A stretch of DNA of 64,000 nt from Xanthocytophaga agilis. Its GTDB lineage: Bacteria > Bacteroidota > Bacteroidia > Cytophagales > 172606-1. Position numbers and translations under genes: made by a program. The notes under the pieces are model-generated. The model was not told the origin of the DNA and searched no databases. It worked only from the letters and a program-made list of their open reading frames with translations. Below, one piece after another: positions 27,288-35,978 of the stretch. The stretch is taken from positions 248,001 through 312,000 of the forward strand of contig NZ_JASJOU010000012.1 of NCBI RefSeq assembly GCF_030068605.1. Direction: 5' to 3'. Every line of letters starts with the position of its first letter. Position 1 is the stretch's first letter.

Positions 27288-28241
27288 TTGGTAGAAAAAG
27301 TAATCACATTAGAAGATGTTTCCCTGATTGATTTTTTAGGGGTAGAAAATTCAAATATCAAAGAAGTAGCTGCGGCATTTCCCAATAGCCGTATTATTTC
27401 AAGAGGTAATGAAATTCGCATCAAGGGTACTACACCCGAAATCATTAAGATCAGCGATATTCTGAATGCTTTACTTGAGCACTATCATAAATTTGGTAAT
27501 ATTACTCAGGAAAGCATCCAAAACTATATTCGTCAGGAAGAAGATGTAGTTGTTCCTAGTCTGGCTCTTGATAATGATATTCTGGTGTATGGTACCAAAG
27601 GACTGATCATCAAGGCCAAGACTGCCAATCAAAAGAAATTGGTAGCAACTGTAATGGAACATGATCTGGTTTTTGCATTGGGACCGGCAGGGACTGGTAA
27701 GACATATATATCAGTAGCTATGGCTGTCAGGGCTTTGAAAAATAAAGAGGTAAGAAAAATTATCATTACCCGGCCAGCAGTAGAAGCAGGTGAAAATTTA
27801 GGTTTTTTGCCCGGAGATCTCAAAGAAAAAATAGATCCGTATCTCCGACCTATTTATGACGCACTCGATGATATGATACCACCAGAGAAATTGAAACAAT
27901 ATCTGGAGAATCGTGTGATTGAGATTGCACCATTAGCTTATATGCGTGGACGTACACTGCATGATGCCTTTATCCTACTTGACGAAGCTCAGAATACAAC
28001 ACCTATGCAGATCAAAATGTTTTTGACACGTATGGGACCTAATTCGAAAGTGATTATCACAGGAGATCAATCACAGGTAGACTTGCCTAATCGTCAGAAG
28101 TCTGGATTAAGCGAGGCATTACATATATTGCGCAATGTATCTGGAATTGGATTTGTAGAACTCGATACACGGGATGTGGTTCGTCATAGACTGGTAAAAG
28201 CCATTATTGATGCCTATGATAAGGCTGAAAAGTCTATTTAA
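27288..28241 (+). CDS. phoH: PhoH family ATPase
   Basis: 317-residue cytosolic P-loop ATPase of the PhoH group. Walker A is GPAGTGKT (132-139), ITRPAVEAGENLGFLPGDL follows, then FILLDEAQNTT (Walker B) and sensor ITGDQSQVDLP; a KH-like N-terminal region precedes the ATPase domain. PhoH proteins are linked to RNA metabolism and stress. The start is a TTG at 27288: an in-frame stop (TAG at 27279) lies just upstream, and MVEKVITLEDVSLIDFLG is the normal family N-terminus, so a TTG start is the only reasonable choice. A hairpin follows the gene. Confidence 0.94.
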   Translation: MVEKVITLEDVSLIDFLGVENSNIKEVAAAFPNSRIISRGNEIRIKGTTPEIIKISDILNALLEHYHKFGNITQESIQNYIRQEEDVVVPSLALDNDILVYGTKGLIIKAKTANQKKLVATVMEHDLVFALGPAGTGKTYISVAMAVRALKNKEVRKIIITRPAVEAGENLGFLPGDLKEKIDPYLRPIYDALDDMIPPEKLKQYLENRVIEIAPLAYMRGRTLHDAFILLDEAQNTTPMQIKMFLTRMGPNSKVIITGDQSQVDLPNRQKSGLSEALHILRNVSGIGFVELDTRDVVRHRLVKAIIDAYDKAEKSI

Positions 28242-28286
28242 TTACACTATCTTATACTTTTGAAGTAGTTACACTGTTGTTTAGTT

Positions 28287-28322
28287 CTTCCAGAATGATT
28301 AACATGGTAAATCATTCTGGAA
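28287..28322 (+). terminator. Terminator after phoH
   Basis: Perfect 14-bp inverted repeat (28287-28300 with 28309-28322), loop of eight, 45 bases after the stop. Confidence 0.65.
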
Positions 28323-28368
28323 GTATATTTATGTCCCGAATTTACTATATACTCTTATCCTATTTTTT

Positions 28369-29691
28369 ATGAGACCATGGGGTTGGTTTTCCATTGCTTT
28401 CTGTATAGTATTTTATTTATCAGAAAAATCAATTGCTCAGACTACTATACAGAGATGTGCTACCACCTCATATGATTCATTATTAAAAGCAAAAAATCCT
28501 GTTTATCGTAAAAGCAGAGAGCGGTTTGAAGAAATACTTCGACAATACCAGACATCTGGGAGATCTTCTCGTATTAGTGCGAATACACTTACTATACCTG
28601 TGGTTGTCCATGTGGTACATAACAATCAGAATGGCATTATTGGTGGGATAAATAACTCTAATATTTCTGATGATCAGATCCATGAGCAAATCAGAGTATT
28701 GAATGAAGATTATCGAAAAAAGGAAAATACAAATGGATTCAATACAAATCCCGTAGGAGCAGATGTTAATATCCAATTTGTACTCGCCAGTGCTGACCCG
28801 AATGGTATGGTAACTAATGGTATTATTCGCACTTATTCTTCGAAGCCAGGTTTTAATCCTGAAAGTGAAGAGGACCGACATGTATTAGCTACAATCTCTG
28901 GTTGGCCTACAGATCGGTATCTCAACATTTGGGTTACTACACTTTCTGGTAATACAATTGGATATGCTCAATTTCCCGATGGTACAGGATTAGCTGGTCT
29001 GGATGCAGAAAATGGCTATGAAGATAGTGATGGTGTATTTATTCATTATGGAGCCTTTGGGGTAGGGCCTTATGTCTCTAGTTCTATATATGATCTTGGT
29101 AGAACTACAACCCATGAAATTGGTCATTGGCTAGGGTTATTACATACATGGGGCGATACGTATTGTGGTACAGATTATATTGATGATACTCCTGTTGCTG
29201 CCAGCGCCAATAACAGTTCCTCATTGAACTGTGTCAGCGTCTATTCTAATTGTACTGGCACTCAAACCCGAAATATGACTGAAAACTACATGGATTATTC
29301 TCCAGATCTGTGTATGAATATATTTACGCAAGGGCAGAAAGACCGTATCTGGCTGACACTGGATCTTAGTCCCCGTAGAAAGAAACTTGTTGAGTATGTA
29401 CAAACAGAGAACCAACTCCCTGAATCTGACAAACTCACTATACGCAACAGTTATCCCAACCCTCTTAGTCACGATAACCGGAATTTGCGTTTAGAAGTTT
29501 TACTAAAAGGAACGCAAGATATAACAGTGGACATACTAAATCGTTTGGGTGGTATTGTAAAAACATCTCAGTATCCTCAAATAGCTAGTAGCAATATAGG
29601 CATTGATCTTACTACTATGGCGCAGGGAATTTATCTGGTGCGTGTACGTACTGCAAATGAAGAGAAGGCAACAAAGGTAGTTGTGTATTAA
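28369..29691 (+). CDS. Secreted M43 (pappalysin-type) metalloprotease with T9SS sorting tail
   Basis: 440 residues. Signal peptide at 1-24 (ends SIAQ). The zinc site HEIGHWLGLLH has ligands His249, His253 and His259, and the downstream Met-turn is NYMDYSPD, so it is a metzincin of family M43. The last 80 residues form a type A T9SS sorting domain: SYPNPLS, then beta strands ending in GIYLVRVRTANEEKATKVVV. It is therefore exported across the outer membrane and probably surface-anchored. Substrate unknown, likely extracellular protein degradation. No prosequence was recognised beyond the region 25-80. Confidence 0.94.
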   Translation: MRPWGWFSIAFCIVFYLSEKSIAQTTIQRCATTSYDSLLKAKNPVYRKSRERFEEILRQYQTSGRSSRISANTLTIPVVVHVVHNNQNGIIGGINNSNISDDQIHEQIRVLNEDYRKKENTNGFNTNPVGADVNIQFVLASADPNGMVTNGIIRTYSSKPGFNPESEEDRHVLATISGWPTDRYLNIWVTTLSGNTIGYAQFPDGTGLAGLDAENGYEDSDGVFIHYGAFGVGPYVSSSIYDLGRTTTHEIGHWLGLLHTWGDTYCGTDYIDDTPVAASANNSSSLNCVSVYSNCTGTQTRNMTENYMDYSPDLCMNIFTQGQKDRIWLTLDLSPRRKKLVEYVQTENQLPESDKLTIRNSYPNPLSHDNRNLRLEVLLKGTQDITVDILNRLGGIVKTSQYPQIASSNIGIDLTTMAQGIYLVRVRTANEEKATKVVVY

Positions 29692-29953
29692 CGACCTTTT
29701 TACTTTGTTATTGATACAATCTACTATTGCTATAAACTTTTCTGTACCAATCTGAGTTATTCCTTTACTCACTCACTATAGATTAAAGATTTTTTACATC
29801 CAAACTGAAAGCTGACAGGCCTTTTCTCTACAAGGTCTCACAATAGCTTATTTTCATAAGACAGGTTATCAAAAAACATAAAAAAACAGTATCTTTCTAA
29901 AAGACAGTCTATTGTCTAATATTTCTACTAAACTTTCAACCAATATATAAGCT

Positions 29954-31054
29954 ATGCTTGGCTACCGCTTTTCTAAATATACACCTCCACCAAATGAGGG
30001 AAAACCAAGTTTTGAAAATCTTTTAAAAATGTTTATGCAATTACTAACTATTACAGCTGGTGATGTGCAGGAAGCATTGGATTGGATGAACAGTCTTGAT
30101 CGACAATATGGGATTACTGATGATGACTATGGCATGGGAAATTTTATTCAGGACTTGAAAGACAAAGGATACATCACAGATGAAACACCCGATGGTCAAT
30201 TTGTCATTACAGCTAAAAGTGAACAATCCATCCGGCAAAGTGCATTAGAGGAAATATTTGGTAAACTCAAAAAGAATAAAACAGGTAATCATCATACTCC
30301 CTTTCAGGGAACTGGAGATGAACTTGGTTCTGATATTCGCGATTATGAGTTTGGTGATTCTGTTGAACAGATATCCATGCTGGAATCTATCAAAAATGCC
30401 CAAATCAATCATGGATATACAGAAGACTTCTTTCTTACAGAGAGAGATCTCGAAGTTGTAGATACAGAATTTAAATCACAGACTTCTACTGTGCTGATGA
30501 TCGATATCTCCCATTCTATGATTTTATATGGGGAGGATCGTATTACACCTGCCAAGAAAGTAGCGATGGCTTTGGCAGAACTAATTACAACCAAGTATCC
30601 TAAAGACACACTGGATATTATTGTATTTGGAAACGACGCATGGCAAGTAACGATTAAAGATCTTCCTTACCTGCAAGTAGGCCCATATCATACAAATACT
30701 GTGGCTGGTCTGGAACTCGCGATGGACTTACTGCGTCGTCGAAAAAACAAGAATAAACAAATCTTCATGATAACAGATGGTAAACCCACTTGTTTAAAGG
30801 AAGGCATTCGTTATTATAAAAATAGCTTCGGTTTGGATAAAAAAATTCTCAATAAAACATTAACACTTGCTGCACAATGTCGTAGACTGAAAATTCCGAT
30901 TACCACCTTTATGGTAGCATCAGATCCATATCTGCAACAGTTTGTTCGTGAGTTTACTCAGGTAAATCAGGGACGCGCTTATTATAGTAGTCTCAAGGGG
31001 TTAGGAAATATGCTATTTGAAGATTTTCAACGCAATAGAAGAAAGACATTTTAA
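29954..31054 (+). CDS. VWA domain protein (CoxE-like) paired with AAA+ ATPase
   Basis: 366 residues. N-terminal helical region (1-160) followed by a von Willebrand A domain at about 175-366. The MIDAS metal site is intact: DISHS (Asp184, Ser186, Ser188) with Thr249 region HTNTVAG and the TDGKP at 274-278. There is no signal or membrane segment, so it is cytosolic. The next gene (94 bases downstream) encodes a MoxR-like AAA+ ATPase, the usual partner, by analogy with chelatase subunits or metallochaperone complexes; the pair probably remodels or metallates an unknown client. No client is encoded nearby. Confidence 0.85.
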   Translation: MLGYRFSKYTPPPNEGKPSFENLLKMFMQLLTITAGDVQEALDWMNSLDRQYGITDDDYGMGNFIQDLKDKGYITDETPDGQFVITAKSEQSIRQSALEEIFGKLKKNKTGNHHTPFQGTGDELGSDIRDYEFGDSVEQISMLESIKNAQINHGYTEDFFLTERDLEVVDTEFKSQTSTVLMIDISHSMILYGEDRITPAKKVAMALAELITTKYPKDTLDIIVFGNDAWQVTIKDLPYLQVGPYHTNTVAGLELAMDLLRRRKNKNKQIFMITDGKPTCLKEGIRYYKNSFGLDKKILNKTLTLAAQCRRLKIPITTFMVASDPYLQQFVREFTQVNQGRAYYSSLKGLGNMLFEDFQRNRRKTF

Positions 31055-31148
31055 ACAAACACTTTCTGATGTATATGGAATCACTACTTTGTCTCCATTT
31101 TACTTTTTTTCCGGAAAGAGTTCTAAACCGTAAAACAACGACAGCTAA

Positions 31149-32705
31149 ATGAACTACAATCAACTAACATCCGACCAGAAACTAAAAATTAAAAACATAG
31201 CAGAATTAAAAGCTGCTGGATATGAACCGAAATCAATCAAACAGGAGCTGAGAGATAATCTAATACAGAGACTACGGAAAAAAGAAGAAGTGTTTTCAGG
31301 AATATGGGGATATGAAGAAACAGTTATTCCTGATATTGAGCGGGCAATTCTTTCCATGCATCATATCAATTTATTGGGTTTACGAGGACAGGCCAAAACA
31401 CGTATAGCCCGACTGATGGTAAATTTGTTGGACGAATACATTCCTGTTGTCAAAGGGTCTGAATTGAATGATGATCCTTTACAACCTCTCTCACGGTTTG
31501 CCAAAGATCTGGTTGCTGAACACGGAGACAACACTCCTGTAGAATGGCTGCATCGAAATGATCGATATACAGAAAAGTTAGCTACACCTGATGTATCTGT
31601 AGCAGATTTAATTGGAGATGCCGATCCTATCAAAGCAGCAACATTGAAGCTACCCTATTCAGACGAACGTGTAATTCACTTTGGTCTAATACCTCGTTCT
31701 CATCGCGGAATTTTTGTTATAAACGAGTTGCCTGACCTTCAGGCTCGTATTCAGGTATCTCTGTTTAATATTTTACAAGAAGGCGATATTCAGATCAGAG
31801 GTTTTAAGATACGGTTGCCCTTGGATATTCAATTTGTCTTTACTGCAAATCCTGAAGATTATACCAACAGGGGAAGTATAGTCACACCATTAAAAGACCG
31901 TATTGACAGCCAGATCATCACTCACTATCCTAAAAATAGTGAAATAGGTAAACGAATCACGAAACAGGAGGCGGTTGTTAAAAAGGGACAGGATTCTTTG
32001 GTGAAAATGCACGAGATCATGGCAGATCTGATAGAGCAGGTAGCAATTGAAGCTCGCAGTAGTGAATATGTTGATGCGAAGAGTGGGGTTTCTGCACGTC
32101 TCACTATTTCTGCCTATGAAAATTTATTAAGTGCTGCTGAACGTCGGGCATTAGTAAATGGAGAAAAGCAAACACTTGTTCGGATTGGTGATTTGTGGGG
32201 AGTAGTTCCTGCCATTACAGGTAAGGTAGAATTGGTATATGAAGGCGAACAAGAAGGACCACAAATTGTAGCCCAGAACCTTATAGGCAAAGCTATTCGT
32301 ACTTTATTCCTAAATTATTTTCCAGATCCTGAAAAAACAAAGAAACAAAAAAGCAATGGCTCAAATCCGTATCGTAGTATTACAGATTGGTTTGGAGAAG
32401 GAAATACCATTGATCTGATGAATGATATGTCAAATCAGGAATACCGTAATTCTCTACTTGGTGTAAAAGGATTACGTGAACTGGTAAAAGAACGTCATAG
32501 TGGTCTTGAAGAAACTGAACAATTGTTTATGATGGAGTTTGCTTTACATGGTCTAGCCGAATACTCTCAGATTAGCAAAAATGGCTTAACTGCTGGCTTA
32601 CAGTTTAAGGATCTCTTAAGTAGTATGTTTAGCGGATCCAACTTTGGGAAAGACGATTTTGACGACGATGACGAAGATTATGGCGGTAAAAAAAGAAGGT
32701 TTTAA
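31149..32705 (+). CDS. AAA+ ATPase of MoxR/Mg-chelatase ChlI-like type
   Basis: 518 residues. The P-loop reads GLRGQAKT (77-84) instead of the usual GxxGxGKT, but keeps the Lys-Thr. Walker B is IFVINELP (188-195), with Asn in place of Asp and the catalytic Glu193 kept. Sensor 1 is FVFTANPEDYTNRG. The C-terminal region is helical with an acidic stretch (GKDDFDDDDEDYGG) at the end. It forms an operon with the VWA gene upstream. The role of such pairs in Bacteroidota is not settled; chlorophyll synthesis is not expected here. Confidence 0.85.
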   Translation: MNYNQLTSDQKLKIKNIAELKAAGYEPKSIKQELRDNLIQRLRKKEEVFSGIWGYEETVIPDIERAILSMHHINLLGLRGQAKTRIARLMVNLLDEYIPVVKGSELNDDPLQPLSRFAKDLVAEHGDNTPVEWLHRNDRYTEKLATPDVSVADLIGDADPIKAATLKLPYSDERVIHFGLIPRSHRGIFVINELPDLQARIQVSLFNILQEGDIQIRGFKIRLPLDIQFVFTANPEDYTNRGSIVTPLKDRIDSQIITHYPKNSEIGKRITKQEAVVKKGQDSLVKMHEIMADLIEQVAIEARSSEYVDAKSGVSARLTISAYENLLSAAERRALVNGEKQTLVRIGDLWGVVPAITGKVELVYEGEQEGPQIVAQNLIGKAIRTLFLNYFPDPEKTKKQKSNGSNPYRSITDWFGEGNTIDLMNDMSNQEYRNSLLGVKGLRELVKERHSGLEETEQLFMMEFALHGLAEYSQISKNGLTAGLQFKDLLSSMFSGSNFGKDDFDDDDEDYGGKKRRF

Positions 32706-32740
32706 AAAAAAGAGCTCACGTCAAACGTGAGCTCTTTTTT
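32706..32740. terminator. Bidirectional terminator after the VWA/AAA pair
   Basis: Perfect 15-bp stem (32706-32720 with 32726-32740), loop TCAAA, A- and T-runs, between convergent genes. Confidence 0.9.
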
Positions 32741-32766
32741 ATGTTTATAATCTTTATTTCAATTTT

Positions 32767-33387
32767 TCAAGGCATTGTTCCAAAGATATAGTCCCATAAT
32801 GGTGAAGATACTCCAAATGCCTTATGGCCATCTTTGTAATGATGCATGCTATGATGAATCCACAACTGACGAAACATGTTTTTAGGAGGTGCATACGCAT
32901 GAGTAATATAGTGCACAAATAAATAACCAGCGTAGCCCATTACAAAACCAGGTAAAAAGGCAAATGCATACTTATTCATAATTAAATATGTAATACCCAA
33001 TAGAAGTGTTGCAATGGTAATACTAATAATGGGAGGCATTGCCAAACGTTCTTTATCTTTTGGATATTCATGATGTACACCATGCATAGTATACTGAAGT
33101 TTAGCTCTTGTTGCAGTATGTGTACTCATATGGAATACATATCGATGCATCAAATACTCGACCAGGGTAAAAAGAATGAGGCCACTAAAAAACAAAACCC
33201 CAATTACAAGATAAGGTAATTGAGCCATTGTAAATGCGTACATAAGCAATCCTATTGAAAATAGAACAAAAATCGAAATAGGGATTGAAATATGTGTGCG
33301 GGTTAAACGCTCTAGAACTGGGTTTTCAAAAAGTTGTTTTCTACCTGAATTTTTGGGTTTAGGAGTAGTTTGTTGGTTTGTTTCCAT
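32767..33387 (-). CDS. Sterol desaturase/fatty acid hydroxylase superfamily protein
   Basis: 206 residues from the ATG at 33387; upstream in-frame codons reach 33438, but this ATG begins the soluble, Lys-rich N-terminus METNQQT. Four hydrophobic segments and the His clusters of the di-iron superfamily are clear: HRYVFHMSTH, MHGVHHEYPKD, HYITHAY and HHSMHHYKDGH. It is an integral membrane oxygenase that probably hydroxylates a fatty acyl chain of a sphingolipid or other lipid. Substrate not shown. It is upstream of nothing on its strand; BshA lies next. Confidence 0.9.
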   Translation of the reverse strand: METNQQTTPKPKNSGRKQLFENPVLERLTRTHISIPISIFVLFSIGLLMYAFTMAQLPYLVIGVLFFSGLILFTLVEYLMHRYVFHMSTHTATRAKLQYTMHGVHHEYPKDKERLAMPPIISITIATLLLGITYLIMNKYAFAFLPGFVMGYAGYLFVHYITHAYAPPKNMFRQLWIHHSMHHYKDGHKAFGVSSPLWDYIFGTMP

Positions 33388-33525
33388 ATGCTCAGTGGTT
33401 AAAGGGATGTTAATAATAAAAATAGATACTAACACCAAAAAAATAATGCCTCATTACTAAGGACAACTAGGTCTTCAATAATGATTTATTATTTTCTGGC
33501 AAAATATTTAATTATTACGAATAAA

Positions 33526-34680
33526 TTATTTACTGATAGTAAGAAGGTTAGCCGACTTACTTTCTTCCACAATACGTTGGTAATAAGATTCATATTTTGG
33601 CAAAATTGTCGAGATATCAAATTCTGCTGCTCTTTCTTTCGCTTGTTTTTTAAAAGTGGGAAGGTTCTCATCTTTTAAAACAAACAATGCATTTTTAACC
33701 ATATCATCTATATCACCGACTGGACTCAGAAACCCGGAAACCCCATTTACATTTAGTTCAGGCAAGCCTCCTGCATTGGATGAAATTACAGGTATTTCAC
33801 AGGCCATTGCTTCTAGTGCTGCCAATCCAAAGCTCTCTTTTTCAGATGGCATAATAAACAGATCAGAAACAGAAAGAACTTCTTCTACTGCATCAAGTTT
33901 ACCCAGAAAGCGCACTGCATCTGCGATATCCAGTTGGCGACACATTCTTTCGATTCCAGCACGTTCCGGACCATCACCTACCAGTAATAGTTTACTGGGT
34001 ATTTGTTTATGTACTTCGGCAAACACTTTTACAACATCTTCAATACGCTTTACTTTCCGAAAATTAGAAGTATGAATCAGGATTTTTTCATTATTGGGAG
34101 CAATTGCCATTTTAAAATGCTCTTTCTTCTGTTTCTTAAAACGTTCCAAGTCAATAAAGTTTGGAATTACTTCGATCTCACGCGTGATTTCAAACTGTTG
34201 GTAGGTTGATTTCTTAAGGTCATCCGACACTGCGGTTACTCCATCTGACTGATTGATACTAAATGTAACAACAGGTTCAAAGGACGCGTCTTTCCCAACA
34301 AGTGTAATATCCGTTCCATGCAATGTAGTAACTACCGGTATATGAATGCCATATGTTTTCAGGATTTGCTTAGCCATATAAGCAGCAGAAGCATGTGGAA
34401 TAGCATAGTGAACATGTAAAAGATCCAGTTGCTCATAACGCACTACATTTACCATTTTACTGGCCAATGCTAACTCATAAGGTGCATACTGAAATAATGG
34501 ATAGGTAGGAATCGATACCTCATGATAAAAAACATTCTCATTAAAGAAGTCCAGCCTGGCAGGCTGAGTATAGGTAATAAAGTGTACTTGATGACCTTCT
34601 TTGGCTAATGCTTTGCCTAGTTCTGTAGCAACGACACCACTTCCTCCGAAGGTAGGATAACAGACGATTCCGATTTTCAT
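33526..34680 (-). CDS. bshA: N-acetyl-alpha-D-glucosaminyl L-malate synthase BshA
   Basis: 384-residue GT4 glycosyltransferase that joins UDP-GlcNAc to L-malate in the first step of bacillithiol synthesis. The N-terminus KIGIVCYPTFGGSGVVATEL and HFITYTQPARLDFF are BshA-specific in my experience; LHVHYAIPHASAAYMAKQIL, LHGTDITLVGKDASFEP, TSNFRKVKR and the GT4 motif MPSEKESFGLAALEAMACE support it. BshB and BshC are not in the window. Presence implies bacillithiol as thiol redox buffer. Highly likely; a different GT4 is the only alternative. Confidence 0.92.
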   Translation of the reverse strand: MKIGIVCYPTFGGSGVVATELGKALAKEGHQVHFITYTQPARLDFFNENVFYHEVSIPTYPLFQYAPYELALASKMVNVVRYEQLDLLHVHYAIPHASAAYMAKQILKTYGIHIPVVTTLHGTDITLVGKDASFEPVVTFSINQSDGVTAVSDDLKKSTYQQFEITREIEVIPNFIDLERFKKQKKEHFKMAIAPNNEKILIHTSNFRKVKRIEDVVKVFAEVHKQIPSKLLLVGDGPERAGIERMCRQLDIADAVRFLGKLDAVEEVLSVSDLFIMPSEKESFGLAALEAMACEIPVISSNAGGLPELNVNGVSGFLSPVGDIDDMVKNALFVLKDENLPTFKKQAKERAAEFDISTILPKYESYYQRIVEESKSANLLTISK

Positions 34681-34991
34681 TTGAAAAAAATAGAAAATAT
34701 ACTTAAAAGGACAACGATTAAAGAAAAAAAAAGTTCGATTAGTTATATTATGTTTTATTAATCTTGTGAATTTGAGTCTATTGCCTACTGTTTATGATAG
34801 TAAATACCTCTACAGAAGTAAAAGCTATATACCTTTAGTGAAGATAAGTGAATAGAGATTAATAGCAAGTTTCTATTTATTGGTTTGCCTAGCATGAACA
34901 TCTACAGAATAAAGCCCCATTTATATCACTCAGAGATTTCTAGAAAAAGTTAGAAAAAGAATGTAACTACCTTCAGTGAAGGTCTCTGCTT

Positions 34992-35180
34992 TGCGCATAG
35001 TTCATGGCTAAAGATTCTTTGATAGTGGCAAGGCATCCCTACCTATCATTTAACAGTTTGCGTTTTGTTCACTGTATTTTCTCTTTTGACCAGAACGCCG
35101 GTCATTTTTATCGGTGCGCATAGTTCACTGCACAGAAGTTCTTGCGCATAACTCACGGCAAGACTGGAACTCACCACAAG
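34992..35180. repeat. Dispersed intergenic repeat, copy B
   Basis: Diverged partner of 1364-1601: TGCGCATAG (34992-35000), GTTCACT, TTTGACCAGAA (35085-35095), CTTGCGCATAACTCA (35141) and GAACTCACCACAA (35167-35179) occur in the same order. It also holds TGCGCATAGTTCA twice (34992 and about 35116) and a related CTTGCGCATAACTCA, so it may consist of internal direct repeats. Confidence 0.6.
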
Positions 35181-35200
35181 CAACTACAAGTATAGAGGTA

Positions 35201-35221
35201 TATCCCGCTTATGGCGGGATA
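35201..35221. repeat. REP-like palindrome 1
   Basis: TATCCCGC - TTATG - GCGGGATA, 8-bp stem. One of four similar palindromes in the window. Confidence 0.55.
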
Positions 35222-35297
35222 TACGCAACGTGTTGCCCTTATCTTTTTCATTTCTGAAAGTTTTAGGGAAAATCTTTTTTTCCTATTGAAAAGATCT

Positions 35298-35314
35298 TCC
35301 CGCCATTGTCGGGA
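35298..35314. repeat. REP-like palindrome 2 (degenerate)
   Basis: TCCCG - CCATTGT - CGGGA. Confidence 0.5.
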
Positions 35315-35398
35315 CAGGCATGACAAGATTGGCGACCTTTAGAGTTTAGAATATATTTTTATCTCAGAAAGCAAGCATGGCTCTATTTGCCACATCTG

Positions 35399-35414
35399 TC
35401 CCGCCCTGGCGGGA
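35399..35414. repeat. REP-like palindrome 3
   Basis: TCCCGCC - CT - GGCGGGA, 7-bp stem. Confidence 0.55.
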
Positions 35415-35613
35415 AGTTTCTTTCAGAAGGACAGAGAAGAGGGATCCTTTTAGAAGAATAGGGATGATGTTTTTTCTTTATTAAGACATTTTATTTCCAG
35501 AAAAGTTATGGGACAAGATAAGTGTTTCGTTTGCCGTTAACTAACCACAAAAAAGAAAGTAAAACAGAGCGCCGGAATAGCACCTATTTACAATTGGAGA
35601 TGAGTCAAATAAA

Positions 35614-35643
35614 AAATACCATGCATAAATATACATGGTATTT
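35614..35643 (-). terminator. Terminator of the GH3/Rdx operon
   Basis: Perfect 10-bp stem (35614-35623 with 35634-35643), with a run of T on the minus strand, 33 bases after the Rdx-family stop. Confidence 0.75.
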
Positions 35644-35676
35644 AATACTATAATAATACTATAAATATGATCAAAA

Positions 35677-35967
35677 TTATGGTTTGATACTTTTGGAATC
35701 TGAGTGTCCAAGAGATTTCTCAGGAAATGCTTTGTCGCGAATGAGTTGTTTAAGTTCTTTAGGCTCAGGAAAATGACCAGCTTGTTTTCTGTCAAAGATC
35801 ACTTCATCATTCAAAAAAACAAGATATCTTCCTGCTATTTCTCCTGGACGTAATGTTACCTGTCCAAGATCTTCTGAGAAAGTTGTAAGTAATTCCTGTG
35901 CCATCCAGGCTGCACGTAACAGCCAACCACATTTAGGACAATATTCTATTGTTACAGATGGTTTCAT
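35677..35967 (-). CDS. SelT/SelW/Rdx family thioredoxin-like protein
   Basis: 96 residues from the ATG at 35967 (a TTG at 35976 would extend it by three codons). The Rdx fold is short: VTIEYCPKCGWLLRAAWMAQEL carries the redox motif CPKC, which in SelW is CxxU; no selenocysteine is needed here. GQVTLRPGEIAGRYLVFLNDEVIFDRK completes the beta sheet. It starts 11 bases after the GH3 fusion gene stop, so the two form an operon; a link between them is not obvious. Redox role inferred from family. Confidence 0.85.
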   Translation of the reverse strand: MKPSVTIEYCPKCGWLLRAAWMAQELLTTFSEDLGQVTLRPGEIAGRYLVFLNDEVIFDRKQAGHFPEPKELKQLIRDKAFPEKSLGHSDSKSIKP

Positions 35968-35978
35968 AAAGAACAATT

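Larger units (their letters stand above)
34681..35676. other. Long gene-free interval with repeat copy B and palindromes
   Basis: About 1 kb between bshA and the Rdx-family gene. It has no coding sequence I can support. It contains dispersed-repeat copy B (34992-35180), three TCCCGCC/GGCGGGA-type palindromes (35201, 35298, 35399) and, at its end, a terminator for the Rdx/GH3 operon. It has the look of decayed DNA or a repeat landing site. Confidence 0.6.

Noticed and set aside
29954-32705. VWA/AAA pair as a three-gene MoxR conflict system
   Set aside because: No third effector gene is adjacent; the next gene is convergent and separated by a strong terminator.
33656-34075. 139-codon plus-strand ORF inside bshA
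   Set aside because: Antisense of conserved GT4 codons, Ser/Pro-rich, no start context.
35541-35795. 84-codon minus-strand ORF overlapping the Rdx gene
   Set aside because: Runs across the operon terminator and overlaps the better-supported Rdx frame.
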